Shown: in pieces, positions 24,075 through 31,711 of the stretch
How the letters are laid out: the number at the start of each line of letters is the position of its first letter
Numbering within the stretch: position 1 is the first letter of the stretch
Virus record (IMG/VR): IMGVR_UViG_3300021356_000029
Coordinates: 1-51,309 of that record
DNA: 51,309 bases
Direction: 5' to 3' (one strand)
DNA from: a virus
Made by a program: the position numbers and the translations under genes
Notes under the pieces: generated by a model
What the model was told of the DNA's origin: nothing
Databases searched by the model: none
Seen by the model: only the letters and a program-made list of their open reading frames with translations

Positions 24075-24658
24075 TGAAAAGTATCATTTATGATTTTGAA
24101 ACTCTGAGTCAAAACATGCTAACAGGGGCAGCAGTAAGTCTTGCTGCCTTGGAGTTTGATACCGAAAGGTTCCATGATGATGGGTACTCATATGAAGAAC
24201 TGCTTGGTAATGTTAAGTCGGTTAAGTTTGACGTTCAAGAGCAAGTTAAAAAGTATGGGCGAAACATACAAAAGAGTACGCTAGATTGGTGGAAAAAGCA
24301 GGGAGCTGCAGCTCAGAAACAACTACAGCCATCTGACGAAGATATCTCTATCGCTGAGTTGTATGACTGGTTGACGAATGAGTTTGACATTCCATCATAT
24401 AAAGCTGTATGGACTCGAGGAAATACTTTTGACCCAATATTCCTCAGAACTATTTTAGAATCTGCGGGAGATAAAGATCCATTCGATCAGTGGTGGGCGA
24501 TACGTGATACAAGGTCATTTATTGATGGTATGGTTTATGGTTCTGACATTAGAAATACATTTATTCCCCCAGGACTTGAAGAGAAGTTTATAGCGCACGA
24601 CCCGAAACACGATGTGGTTATGGATGTCATGCGTATGCAATATCTGGCGCAACTATGA
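24074..24658 (+). CDS. dexA: 3'-5' exonuclease, DexA-like
   Basis: A 194-residue DEDD-type exonuclease: ExoI D7-F-E9, a middle block WTRGNTFDPIFL with the second Asp, and the C-terminal HDPKHDVVMDVMRM with the DEDDh His/Asp pair. T4 DexA is 227 residues, and the pattern also fits the Rv2179c-like exoribonuclease group, so the substrate (DNA or RNA) is open. It overlaps the sulfotransferase stop by one base and shares its last four bases with the next ORF. Confidence 0.75.
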   Translation: MKSIIYDFETLSQNMLTGAAVSLAALEFDTERFHDDGYSYEELLGNVKSVKFDVQEQVKKYGRNIQKSTLDWWKKQGAAAQKQLQPSDEDISIAELYDWLTNEFDIPSYKAVWTRGNTFDPIFLRTILESAGDKDPFDQWWAIRDTRSFIDGMVYGSDIRNTFIPPGLEEKFIAHDPKHDVVMDVMRMQYLAQL

Positions 24659-24828
24659 AAAAGAGTCCTAAGATACCGCTAAAAGGCGGTGATGAATATG
24701 ATGCTTTGACTTCTGCTAGAAAGTTTTACTGTTATCTGACAAACTCTGGCGTTGCTAAAAAGATCAAAAGAAAGTATAATAAAAGGTTCCGAAAGGTTGG
24801 TAAGGATGAAGCGAAAAGGGTTGAGTAA
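24655..24828 (+). CDS. 57-residue basic small protein
   Basis: ATG at 24655 overlaps the DexA-like stop (ATGA). The product (KIPLKGGDEYDALTSARKFY, then a very basic tail KKIKRKYNKRFRKVGK) is compact and Lys/Arg-rich, suggesting nucleic acid binding. Its 3' end overlaps the next ORF. I recall similar short basic proteins with the KIPLKGGDEYDALT start in marine T4-like phages, but not a function. Confidence 0.7.
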   Translation: MKKSPKIPLKGGDEYDALTSARKFYCYLTNSGVAKKIKRKYNKRFRKVGKDEAKRVE

Positions 24829-24988
24829 GTGGTGGCGCATCTGGGCTAAGTCCCTCGGCGAAAAGGTCGGGGAAACTGACCGACAAGCCAATGCTATCGC
24901 TGCAATTAGAACCTTTTGGTGGGTAGTACATATCGTGACTTGCTTTTTTATCATAGCAGGTAATGCTAAAATGTTAGGACTCTGGTAA
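24806..24988 (+). CDS. 60-residue single-TM small protein
   Basis: A basic N-terminus with Trp (MKRKGLSKWWRIWAKSLGEK), a conserved-looking ETDRQANAIA helix and one C-terminal membrane helix (FWWVVHIVTCFFIIAG). It overlaps the preceding ORF by 23 bases and gene 62 by one base (TAATG). AAGG lies directly before the ATG. Likely an inner-membrane protein, possibly linking the replisome operon to the envelope; function unknown. Confidence 0.7.
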   Translation: MKRKGLSKWWRIWAKSLGEKVGETDRQANAIAAIRTFWWVVHIVTCFFIIAGNAKMLGLW

Positions 24989-25410
24989 TGAATCCATTTG
25001 ATTATGTAAATGCAATTAATACGACCAAGAAGAACTTGATGGTCGGAACTGATAACGATCGGTTGGCTGAGAAAGGGTATGATCCGTTCTTGACTAATCG
25101 GTCACTTTCATATCACAATGACACTATTGGTCTCGCCAACGAGATGAATACTCGTCACTATCTAGATAAGAAACCGCAGTTTGAGTTTTTTATAAATACA
25201 GTTAGACCCAAAAAGAGATTTGCGAAATGGGTGAAGAAACAGAAAGATAGTGACGTGGCAGTTGTAAAAGAGTATTATGGCTATAATGATGTAAAAGCAA
25301 GGCAAGCTCTCACTATTCTGTCTGACGAACAGATAACTGAAATAAGAACAAGAATAGATAAGGGCGGTCGAGATGCTAGAAAGCATGATAGAGGTCAATC
25401 TGAAAAATGA
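24988..25410 (+). CDS. 62: Clamp loader small subunit gp62
   Basis: A 140-residue gp62-like protein (T4 187, so short). It has MNPFDYVNAINTTKKNLM at the start and KKRFAKWVKKQKDSDVAVVK in the centre, as in marine T4-like gp62. It completes the 4:1 gp44/gp62 clamp loader. Position directly before regA matches T4. It overlaps regA by 26 bases. A TATAAATA at 25191 lies inside the coding region and is probably chance. Confidence 0.85.
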   Translation: MNPFDYVNAINTTKKNLMVGTDNDRLAEKGYDPFLTNRSLSYHNDTIGLANEMNTRHYLDKKPQFEFFINTVRPKKRFAKWVKKQKDSDVAVVKEYYGYNDVKARQALTILSDEQITEIRTRIDKGGRDARKHDRGQSEK

Positions 25411-25762
25411 TGACGACTTCTTAAAAATTAGGGAAACTCTTACCCGAATCGGTGTGGCTTCGCACAAAAACAAAACCATTTATCAATCCTGTCATATCTT
25501 GCATAAGCAAGGTCGGTATTACATTGTACACTTCAAAGAGTTGTTTGCTCTAGATGGAAAGCCGAGTAATTTTGGCGAGGATGATATTTCTAGGCGAAAT
25601 ACAATTGTCAACCTGCTATCTGAGTGGGGATTAGTATCTCCAGTAGATTCTAATAAAAGCAAAGATCCTGTTGCGCCACTAAATCAAATTAAAGTTCTTC
25701 CATTCAAAGAAAAGAACGAATGGAATCTTGAAGCTAAGTATAATATAGGAAAGAAAATTTAA
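25385..25762 (+). CDS. regA: Translational repressor RegA
   Basis: A 125-residue RegA: MIEVNLKNDDDFLKIRETLT, then YQSCHILHKQGRYYIVHFKE and the C-terminal FKEKNEWNLEAKYNIGKK closely follow T4 RegA (122). RegA binds early mRNAs near their start codons and turns off replication and early proteins. The ATG at 25385 lies inside gene 62; an upstream in-frame ATG at 25373 would add four residues not in the family. Confidence 0.96.
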   Translation: MIEVNLKNDDDFLKIRETLTRIGVASHKNKTIYQSCHILHKQGRYYIVHFKELFALDGKPSNFGEDDISRRNTIVNLLSEWGLVSPVDSNKSKDPVAPLNQIKVLPFKEKNEWNLEAKYNIGKKI

Positions 25763-25780
25763 ATTATTGAGGAATTGAGT

Positions 25781-26149
25781 ATGTCCAATTTTATGAAAGT
25801 GAAAGAATTTATGGATACGTTTGGTCAGGAAGTAAAGACAGACCCAGAGTATGCTGGCGATGATGTTGCTGTCTTGCGATATGAATTGATCAAAGAAGAA
25901 TTACAAGAACTGTATGATGCGTTTACTTACAAGGATATGCCAGAAATCGCTGATGCTTTAACAGACTTGTTGTATGTTGTTTATGGCGCAGGGCATTCTT
26001 TTGGTATTGACCTTGATGCTTGTTTTGATCATGTTCACGCTTCTAACATGAGTAAGTTGGGTGAAGATGGTAAGCCTATATATCGTGGCGACGGGAAGGT
26101 TTTGAAGGGTCCAAATTATTGGGAACCCGACATGAAGCAGTTCGTATAA
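25781..26149 (+). CDS. mazG: MazG-like NTP pyrophosphohydrolase
   Basis: A 122-residue all-alpha pyrophosphohydrolase: E39-E40-x-x-E43 and E55-x-x-D58 form the metal site, with YVVYGAGHSFGIDLDAC following. Phage MazG proteins hydrolyse nucleoside triphosphates or alarmones and are common in marine phages. GAGGAATTGAGT supplies the ribosome site for ATG 25781. Its stop overlaps the next ATG. Confidence 0.88.
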   Translation: MSNFMKVKEFMDTFGQEVKTDPEYAGDDVAVLRYELIKEELQELYDAFTYKDMPEIADALTDLLYVVYGAGHSFGIDLDACFDHVHASNMSKLGEDGKPIYRGDGKVLKGPNYWEPDMKQFV

Positions 26150-26838
26150 TGAAGATGTACATGGGCTTTTGGTGCCCAGATCATGAGAGTCAAGGCGTTA
26201 ATGACATTCGAGTAGAATGGGCATATAAATGGATGGACGCTATGGACCTCATCGAAAAGACTGGTCGTGGGACTAAGCGTGTAATACAAGCTGGCGGTAA
26301 TGTTGGTATATTCCCTGTTGGTTTATCGCAACATTTTGAGGAAGTGGTTACGTTTGAACCTGTACCAGATATATATAAATGCTTGTTGAAAAATATCGAG
26401 CCATACGAAAATATAAAATCATTCAACCATGGGTTGGGTGAAGATAAGTATTCCGCTAGAGTTGATTGGACTCAAAAGGGTAATTCTGGAGGAACGCAGA
26501 TAAAAGGTTCTGAGTCTGGCTCGTTGAGCGTTGTTAGGTTAGACGACTTCGAATATGATCAGGTTGATATGCTCTGGCTTGATATCGAGGGGTTTGAGTA
26601 TAAGGCGCTTCTCGGGGCAAAGGAATTAATAAGGAAACATTCTCCAATAATAATATTGGAAAACAAAGGACTTATTCCTGGATATCCATCAGATCGTGAT
26701 GGTTCTGATGATTTTAGGAGATGGGTTGAAAATACATTTGGGTATAAACATATCCTTCGTAATATGAGGGATGACTTTTTTGTAAAGGCAGAGGAATATG
26801 AAACTATCAAAAAATTTTACATTGGCAGAGTTCACTAA
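26149..26838 (+). CDS. FkbM-family methyltransferase (copy 2)
   Basis: A 229-residue SAM methyltransferase: VIQAGGNVGIFPVGL around 45-59, VVTFEPVPDIY, and the FkbM signature DMLWLDIEGFEYKAL. It is distinct from copy 1 at 21565 (different SAM loop and C-terminus). It overlaps the MazG stop by one base and the M15 peptidase gene by 41 bases. Probably modifies a sugar; the two copies in one replisome region suggest a shared modification pathway, which is inference. Confidence 0.82.
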   Translation: MKMYMGFWCPDHESQGVNDIRVEWAYKWMDAMDLIEKTGRGTKRVIQAGGNVGIFPVGLSQHFEEVVTFEPVPDIYKCLLKNIEPYENIKSFNHGLGEDKYSARVDWTQKGNSGGTQIKGSESGSLSVVRLDDFEYDQVDMLWLDIEGFEYKALLGAKELIRKHSPIIILENKGLIPGYPSDRDGSDDFRRWVENTFGYKHILRNMRDDFFVKAEEYETIKKFYIGRVH

Positions 26839-27262
26839 AAGCCAAACAGCTGAGCGCAAAGGTTTAGATAACACACCAACTGATGAGCATTTAGTTCGTG
26901 CGAAACTGTTGTTTGAAAATGTAGTACAGAAAGTTAGGGACAATTTTGGACCAACTGTTATAAATAGCGGTTATAGGGGAGCTGAATTGAACGCTGCAGT
27001 AGGCGGTAGTTCTAAGTCGCAGCACTGTAAAGGTCAGGCTGCAGATATTGAAGTTCCTGGAGTTGCTAATGCTGAAGTTGCTCAGTGGATTGTTGATAAC
27101 TGCGACTTTGATCAACTGATCCTTGAGTTCTATACTCCAGGCATTCCCGATAGCGGTTGGGTTCATGTATCGTATGTTGGACCTGAGGAAAACAGAAAAA
27201 GTATTCTGACCGCAAGTCGTGTGGACGGCAAGACAAAATATAGTGTTGGATTAAACGCATAA
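26798..27262 (+). CDS. Peptidase M15 family endolysin
   Basis: A 154-residue zinc peptidase of the M15A/VanY-like group. Zinc ligands are visible in SQHCKGQAADIEV (H76, D83) and GWVHVSY (H123), with E110 as likely catalytic base. Such proteins cut peptidoglycan cross-bridges and act as phage lysins. No signal peptide is present. It starts within the methyltransferase gene and is followed by two single-TM proteins and then the curli-like block, so this looks like the lysis region. Confidence 0.9.
   Translation: MKLSKNFTLAEFTKSQTAERKGLDNTPTDEHLVRAKLLFENVVQKVRDNFGPTVINSGYRGAELNAAVGGSSKSQHCKGQAADIEVPGVANAEVAQWIVDNCDFDQLILEFYTPGIPDSGWVHVSYVGPEENRKSILTASRVDGKTKYSVGLNA
26959..26966 (+). promoter_or_regulatory. 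Possible late promoter inside the M15 gene
   Basis: Exact TATAAATA within coding sequence, about 300 bases before the two TM genes and the curli-like block. No other promoter is visible upstream of that block, so this is the best candidate, but coding chance is not excluded. Confidence 0.4.
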
Positions 27263-27263
27263 T

Positions 27264-27542
27264 ATGGAAGCATTCTTAGAGTTATTAGATGCAGGATTCC
27301 CGATTGCTGCTGCGATGGCAGGTGGGTTCTTTGTATTTTTAACTTTACGATTTATTCTAGAGGGTGTGTTGAGTGATATCAAAACGCAACGTGGGTTTGT
27401 AAAGGCGTTAGATAATCGCATCAAAACTATGAATAATGAATTGATACGCATCGATCTTTTGATCACGCATGCGTTTGGCATTGAGCCAGACTTAGACAGG
27501 ATTTCACGTGCTGACGGTCAAAAGGATGCTAGGAAAGACTGA
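27264..27542 (+). CDS. Single-TM protein with coiled coil, holin candidate (copy 1)
   Basis: A 92-residue protein: one N-terminal membrane helix (GFPIAAAMAGGFFVFLTLRF), then a charged amphipathic helix (FVKALDNRIKTMNNELIRID). The next gene has the same plan, with GFPI before the membrane helix and a matching (L)DN...LIRI segment, so the pair is a tandem duplication. Position right after the lysin suggests holin or holin-regulator roles; alternatively they belong to the curli-like secretion block. Confidence 0.72.
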   Translation: MEAFLELLDAGFPIAAAMAGGFFVFLTLRFILEGVLSDIKTQRGFVKALDNRIKTMNNELIRIDLLITHAFGIEPDLDRISRADGQKDARKD

Positions 27543-27817
27543 TGGAATTAAATATTGTTGAGTTAGTCAACACATATGGATTCCCAATCATAGCATGTAT
27601 AGGACTCGGGTACTTTATTTACTATGTTTGGATGTGGGTTACTGAAGAAGTTGATCCAGTTATTGAAGAATCGCATATGACTTTGATACAGTTGATTGAC
27701 AGAGTTAGAATGTTAGATAACGATTTAATTAGAATCAAAACTAAGCTAGATATGATTCTACAACAACAGAAACAACAGGAGAGCAAAGATGAAGATAGTT
27801 CTGAAAGCATCCATTAG
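27542..27817 (+). CDS. Single-TM protein with coiled coil, holin candidate (copy 2)
   Basis: A 91-residue relative of the preceding protein: GFPIIACIGLGYFIYYVWMW membrane helix, then RVRMLDNDLIRIKTKLDMIL and a Gln-rich tail. It overlaps copy 1 by one base and the CsgF-like gene by 29 bases, so all are co-translated. A pair of related membrane proteins could form a holin/antiholin set. Confidence 0.7.
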   Translation: MELNIVELVNTYGFPIIACIGLGYFIYYVWMWVTEEVDPVIEESHMTLIQLIDRVRMLDNDLIRIKTKLDMILQQQKQQESKDEDSSESIH

Positions 27818-28286
27818 TTTTCTGTTTCTGAGTTCGTTAGCATTCGGTGACATTGTACATACGTTTAAGAATCCATCATTCAGTGGCGTTGGTACAGGTG
27901 CTCATTACTTGACTATCGAGAATCAAGAATCAAGTAGAAAGCAACAAATTAAAGATGCTCTTGAAGCAGCAGAAAAAGCTGCAGAAAGGGAAGCAGAAAA
28001 TACAACTCTGGCTAAGTTCATTAGAAACTTAGAAAGTAGAATTTATGCCCAGCTTTCTAAGCAGTTGGTTGACAATATGTTTAGTAACGAAGACGCTGTA
28101 ACATTTGGGTCATTCACGTTAGAAGGATCTATTGTAACTTATGAAGTATTGACCGCAGCAAGCGGTGAAGATTACATTCAGATGCGTATTGTAGATAACG
28201 AAGGAACGGAAACTGTAATAGAGATACCGATCGGGACAGGAAACTTTGGTACAACTGATACTGGAGATACCGATGCGGGCATTTAA
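27789..28286 (+). CDS. csgF: CsgF-like curli assembly protein
   Basis: A 165-residue secreted protein. Signal peptide of about 20 residues (LKASISFLFLSSLAFG), then the CsgF hallmark TFKNPSFSGVGTGAHYL at 25-41, which in CsgF inserts into the CsgG pore. A helical middle and a beta C-terminus (GSIVTYEVLT) complete it; E. coli CsgF is 138 residues. It caps the outer-membrane curli channel. It overlaps the downstream CsgG-like gene by 14 bases and is preceded by AGGAG. Confidence 0.85.
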   Translation: MKIVLKASISFLFLSSLAFGDIVHTFKNPSFSGVGTGAHYLTIENQESSRKQQIKDALEAAEKAAEREAENTTLAKFIRNLESRIYAQLSKQLVDNMFSNEDAVTFGSFTLEGSIVTYEVLTAASGEDYIQMRIVDNEGTETVIEIPIGTGNFGTTDTGDTDAGI

Positions 28287-29169
28287 GTTACTGCCGTTTT
28301 TGTTTTTGGTAGGTTGCGCACAGATACCACAGTGGTCGGATAAACCGCAGGACTGTTCGCAGAAAGTAAACGCAAGAGATTATATTTGCGTTGATCACCC
28401 AGAGGTGGTGGATTTACCAGCATACATTAATTTGTTGAATGTGCCACCAGCAAAGAGTAAGCCAATCGTAGCGGTTTATGGATTTGCTGATAAAACTGGG
28501 CAACGTAAGGCAAGGGATGGTATAGCAGATTTTAGTACGGCTGTCACACAAGGTGGCACCGAGATGTTAATTGATGCGCTCAAGACAGCAGGTGGCGGAA
28601 CGTGGTTCCGTGTTGTTGAGAGGCAGGGTATTGATAATCTAGTCAGAGAAAGGCAGATTATTCGCAGTACCAGAAAAGAATACGCTGATGAGAAATCACA
28701 AGGCGTTGGTCCACTTCTATTTGCTGGTATGATAATAGAGGGTGGAATTATTGGTTATGATACCAATATTTTGACAGGAGGTCGTGGAGCAAGAACCTTA
28801 GGGATAGGATTTAGTAGGAAATACAGAAAAGATGTAGTGACAGTCTCAATTAGAGCTGTATCAGTTTTGACTGGCGAAGTGTTATTAAACGTCCAGGCAA
28901 AGAAATCGATACTAAGCTATGGTTCTGGCGGTGATCTATTCAGATATTATGAAGAAGGAACGCAATTAGTTGAGTATGAGGATGGCGTGGGAAACAACGA
29001 ATCTGTAACATACGCAGTACGAACAGCGATCGAAGCTGCCGTGCTAGAACTAATATATCAGGGACATGACAGAAGTCTCTGGAATGTTGAGGATGGGCAT
29101 CGACACCCGCACCAAAGTGATGGGACAAACGATAAACATTCTCTAGGAGAAAGTAAAGAAGATGAATAG
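28273..29169 (+). CDS. csgG: CsgG-like curli secretion channel lipoprotein
   Basis: A 298-residue outer-membrane pore subunit: lipobox LVGC15, then the CsgG core with VVDLPAYINLLNVPPAKSKP, VAVYGFADKTGQRK, FRVVERQGIDNLVRERQIIR and GIIGYDTNILTGGRGAR. E. coli CsgG is 277 residues and forms a nonamer that exports curlin. Conservation of the lipobox and constriction region argues for a working pore. The ATG at 28273 gives the lipoprotein signal directly and has GGAGA upstream. Next comes a curlin-repeat gene overlapping by 8 bases. Confidence 0.93.
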   Translation: MRAFKLLPFLFLVGCAQIPQWSDKPQDCSQKVNARDYICVDHPEVVDLPAYINLLNVPPAKSKPIVAVYGFADKTGQRKARDGIADFSTAVTQGGTEMLIDALKTAGGGTWFRVVERQGIDNLVRERQIIRSTRKEYADEKSQGVGPLLFAGMIIEGGIIGYDTNILTGGRGARTLGIGFSRKYRKDVVTVSIRAVSVLTGEVLLNVQAKKSILSYGSGGDLFRYYEEGTQLVEYEDGVGNNESVTYAVRTAIEAAVLELIYQGHDRSLWNVEDGHRHPHQSDGTNDKHSLGESKEDE

Positions 29170-29890
29170 GTACTTACTAGGACTTGCAAGTTTAGCGCTT
29201 TCAAGTTTCGTGATAAGTGGAGCATCTGACGACAACGAAATCAACATTGAACAATCTGGTGACACGCTGTCGATTTATATCGACCAAGTTGGTTACGGTA
29301 ACAAGATTGGGCTTGACGACTTCTCAACATCATCAAGTGCTACACCAATCACTGGTTCATCGTTGACTTTTGATATTGACCAAATCGGTAACGAAAACTT
29401 ATTGTTTGGTGAATTGACTTCGGATAGCTCGACATACAATTTAATCTGGACTGGGGATAGTAACTCTTGGGACTGGAAAATTGGTGATGTAGGATCGTCA
29501 GATAGTACAACTATTGACGTGAGCATTACTGGCGACTCAAACACTATGGACTTTGATCAAGGTTCTGTGGCAAGTGCGGAAAGACTTGACTTAGATTTAA
29601 CTTTGGTTGGTTCAAGCAATGCGTTTGACGTTGACGTAGAAACTGATGATGTTACTTGGAACTTCGATATTTTGGGTAGTTCTAATGACATTAACACTCT
29701 ACAGAATGATGGATATTATCAATCGCTCACAGTTGAATTAGAGGGTGACAGTGCTGATATTGACATCAATCAAATCAGTGGTACTTGCCCAGAAGGAATT
29801 ACTAGCTGTAAAGGTATTGTAACTCTAGACGTGACTTCTGATAATGCTACTATCCAGATCAACCAGAAAGATACTGCTGGCGACAGCTAG
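29162..29890 (+). CDS. Curlin-like repeat protein (copy 1)
   Basis: A 242-residue secreted protein: signal peptide (RYLLGLASLALSSFVISG), then imperfect 20-22 residue repeats with the curlin pattern of N/Q ladder, such as NEINIEQSGDTLSIYIDQVG, and recurring turns GDSN, GSSN and GSSND with DFDQ or DINQ. This fits a beta-solenoid amyloid subunit such as CsgA/CsgB. Two Cys (TCPEGITSC) near the end could form a small loop. It follows the CsgG gene, whose product could export it. Repeats are degenerate, so a structural phage protein is an alternative. Confidence 0.78.
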   Translation: MNRYLLGLASLALSSFVISGASDDNEINIEQSGDTLSIYIDQVGYGNKIGLDDFSTSSSATPITGSSLTFDIDQIGNENLLFGELTSDSSTYNLIWTGDSNSWDWKIGDVGSSDSTTIDVSITGDSNTMDFDQGSVASAERLDLDLTLVGSSNAFDVDVETDDVTWNFDILGSSNDINTLQNDGYYQSLTVELEGDSADIDINQISGTCPEGITSCKGIVTLDVTSDNATIQINQKDTAGDS

Positions 29891-30980
29891 TTCTATATTT
29901 GCTATAGGTTCTGTTGCGGCAGATACTATTGGAGATATAGTTGAATCGAAAGGAATCGGTTCGCTGTTACGAGAAACGGATGTCATTGAGTCAGACGTAG
30001 GTGTGGCAATTGAATTGAACGATACTGCCCAAACAGCAAAGGGCAGGATGTTGATTAAATTTAAAGATGAGGCTGAGTTAAGCCTCATCGAACACACTAA
30101 GGTTTACATAGACAAAGTCTACTACGACCCAGATCCGAGTAAGTCCAAGATGGTCATGAAAATGGCACTTGGAACTGCTCGGTTCGCATCTGGGCGTTTG
30201 GGCATGGTTGATAAAAAGAATATTGACATAACTACTCCAACTGCGCAGATAGCAGTTCGGGGTACAGATTTTACAACTACGATCGACGAACTCGGCAGGT
30301 CTCTGGTCATACTTTTGCCTGATGAGTTTGGCGACCCAAGCGGAGAGATCGTAGTTTCCAACGAAGCAGGTTCGGTAACTCTAACCGAAGCATATGCTGC
30401 CACTATGGTATCGAGCGTAGCATCCCCACCAGTTCAAAAGGTAGTAATACAAAATATAACTCCTGCTCTCATCGACAATATGTTTATTGTCAACCCACCG
30501 AAAGAAGTTCGCGAAGCCATAGAAGAAACTCTACAGGATGAACGAAATGTCGATATGGGTACGCTTGATATTGACTACCTTCAATATGATGGACTTGATG
30601 GCACGCTAGAGGATTATATTGATGAGGGCGAGACGACAAGATTGGATTATGACTTTTTGGAATCTGACCTGTTAGTCGATTTGCTTGATGTCATTGACGA
30701 ATTGATTAGAACCATGGGAGATCTGGAGGATAGGCAGGCTGATAATGCCTCAGGCGATATAATCCTAAAAGGTGCGACATGGGGAAGAAATGACGACAGT
30801 CAGTACACTATATACAGGGAAGACGGTGGGATAGTTTTTTATAGAGATGTGAATGGGGTAATTAGTTTGAAGTTTGCGAACGGTGGCTCAATCAGAGTTG
30901 AGACCGAGGTGGACGGATATGGAGGCATAATTACCGCTGACGGTGGTGATGATATTGGGGTCTTCATAAAGCAAGACTAA
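29844..30980 (+). CDS. FecR-domain periplasmic protein
   Basis: A 378-residue protein with a signal peptide (RKILLATASSIFAIGSVAA) and a FecR-type beta domain (about residues 45-165: GVAIELNDTAQTAKGRMLIK, then TPTAQIAVRGTDFTT). A helical, acidic middle and a beta C-terminus (ITADGGDDIGVFIK) follow. FecR domains sense envelope or surface signals and commonly sit beside CHASE2 cyclases in bacteria, as here. It overlaps the curlin-like gene by 47 bases, with a weak ribosome site. Host-type regulatory genes are unusual for a phage. Confidence 0.85.
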   Translation: MLLSRSTRKILLATASSIFAIGSVAADTIGDIVESKGIGSLLRETDVIESDVGVAIELNDTAQTAKGRMLIKFKDEAELSLIEHTKVYIDKVYYDPDPSKSKMVMKMALGTARFASGRLGMVDKKNIDITTPTAQIAVRGTDFTTTIDELGRSLVILLPDEFGDPSGEIVVSNEAGSVTLTEAYAATMVSSVASPPVQKVVIQNITPALIDNMFIVNPPKEVREAIEETLQDERNVDMGTLDIDYLQYDGLDGTLEDYIDEGETTRLDYDFLESDLLVDLLDVIDELIRTMGDLEDRQADNASGDIILKGATWGRNDDSQYTIYREDGGIVFYRDVNGVISLKFANGGSIRVETEVDGYGGIITADGGDDIGVFIKQD

Positions 30981-30982
30981 AT

Positions 30983-31711
30983 ATGGCTATGGATGATATA
31001 GAAGAAATCATACTTTACTTTTTCAGCGCATGTCTTTTGGCGTTTTACATAACGGCATCAGTGAAAGCCAACGCAGATAATGAAATTACTATTGATCAAT
31101 CGGGAGCAAACTTCAATCTCAATGTAGAACAGATCGGGTATTCTAATGTCGTCAAGAAGTGGAACTGGGAAGGCATCGATGGGGTTGATAATACTGTTGA
31201 TATAAGGCAGAAAAAAGACTCTGGTAGTTCTAGCAATAAGAACGTTCTTGAGATTAGGAGAGTGTGGGGTGATGGGAATAATTTAGCACTCGGTCAAGGT
31301 TGGTTGGTGGATAGTAGTGGCAATTTTACGGAAGAAACTGGTGGAGAGTATGGCGGTACATTCGCACATATCAATGTGACTGGCGACAATAATAATATCT
31401 CCATGCAACAAACAACTAATCAAAACAACACTGGGCACGAATACTGGTTACATGTTGAAGGTGATGATAATGACATCTACACCAAACAACAAGGTAATGG
31501 GCAGTATATAAACTTGGACATATTTAATGATGGCAACGATGTGAGTATTATTCAGAAGAATAGCGGGAGTCATGATGCGACTGTTAAATTATATGGATCT
31601 GAGCCCACATCGATATCAGTTCTTCAAAATAGTTGGTCTGATCAATCATATAGCATAACTCAAACTTGCGTTACGGTTGGCGGTTGTTCCGTATCGGTGA
31701 CACAAGAATGA
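30983..31711 (+). CDS. Curlin-like repeat protein (copy 2)
   Basis: Also 242 residues. A hydrophobic N-terminus (IILYFFSACLLAFYITASV) acts as signal peptide or anchor, then DNEITIDQSGANFNLNVEQI, parallel to copy 1's NEINIEQSG block. Curlin-type turns and Q ladders follow: GDNNNISMQQ, GDDNDIYTKQQGNG and GNDVSIIQKN. A C-terminal Cys pair (TCVTVGGC) mirrors copy 1. A major/minor subunit or nucleator pair is likely. It overlaps the cyclase start (ATGA). Confidence 0.78.
   Translation: MAMDDIEEIILYFFSACLLAFYITASVKANADNEITIDQSGANFNLNVEQIGYSNVVKKWNWEGIDGVDNTVDIRQKKDSGSSSNKNVLEIRRVWGDGNNLALGQGWLVDSSGNFTEETGGEYGGTFAHINVTGDNNNISMQQTTNQNNTGHEYWLHVEGDDNDIYTKQQGNGQYINLDIFNDGNDVSIIQKNSGSHDATVKLYGSEPTSISVLQNSWSDQSYSITQTCVTVGGCSVSVTQE

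Noticed and set aside
25191-25198. TATAAATA inside gene 62 as a late promoter
   Set aside because: It lies mid-gene with no downstream late gene that needs it; chance is likely in an AT-rich region.
31666-31707. Upstream extension of the cyclase
   Set aside because: It reads through the curlin-like gene in another frame and lacks a ribosome site; the ATGA overlap start fits the operon pattern.
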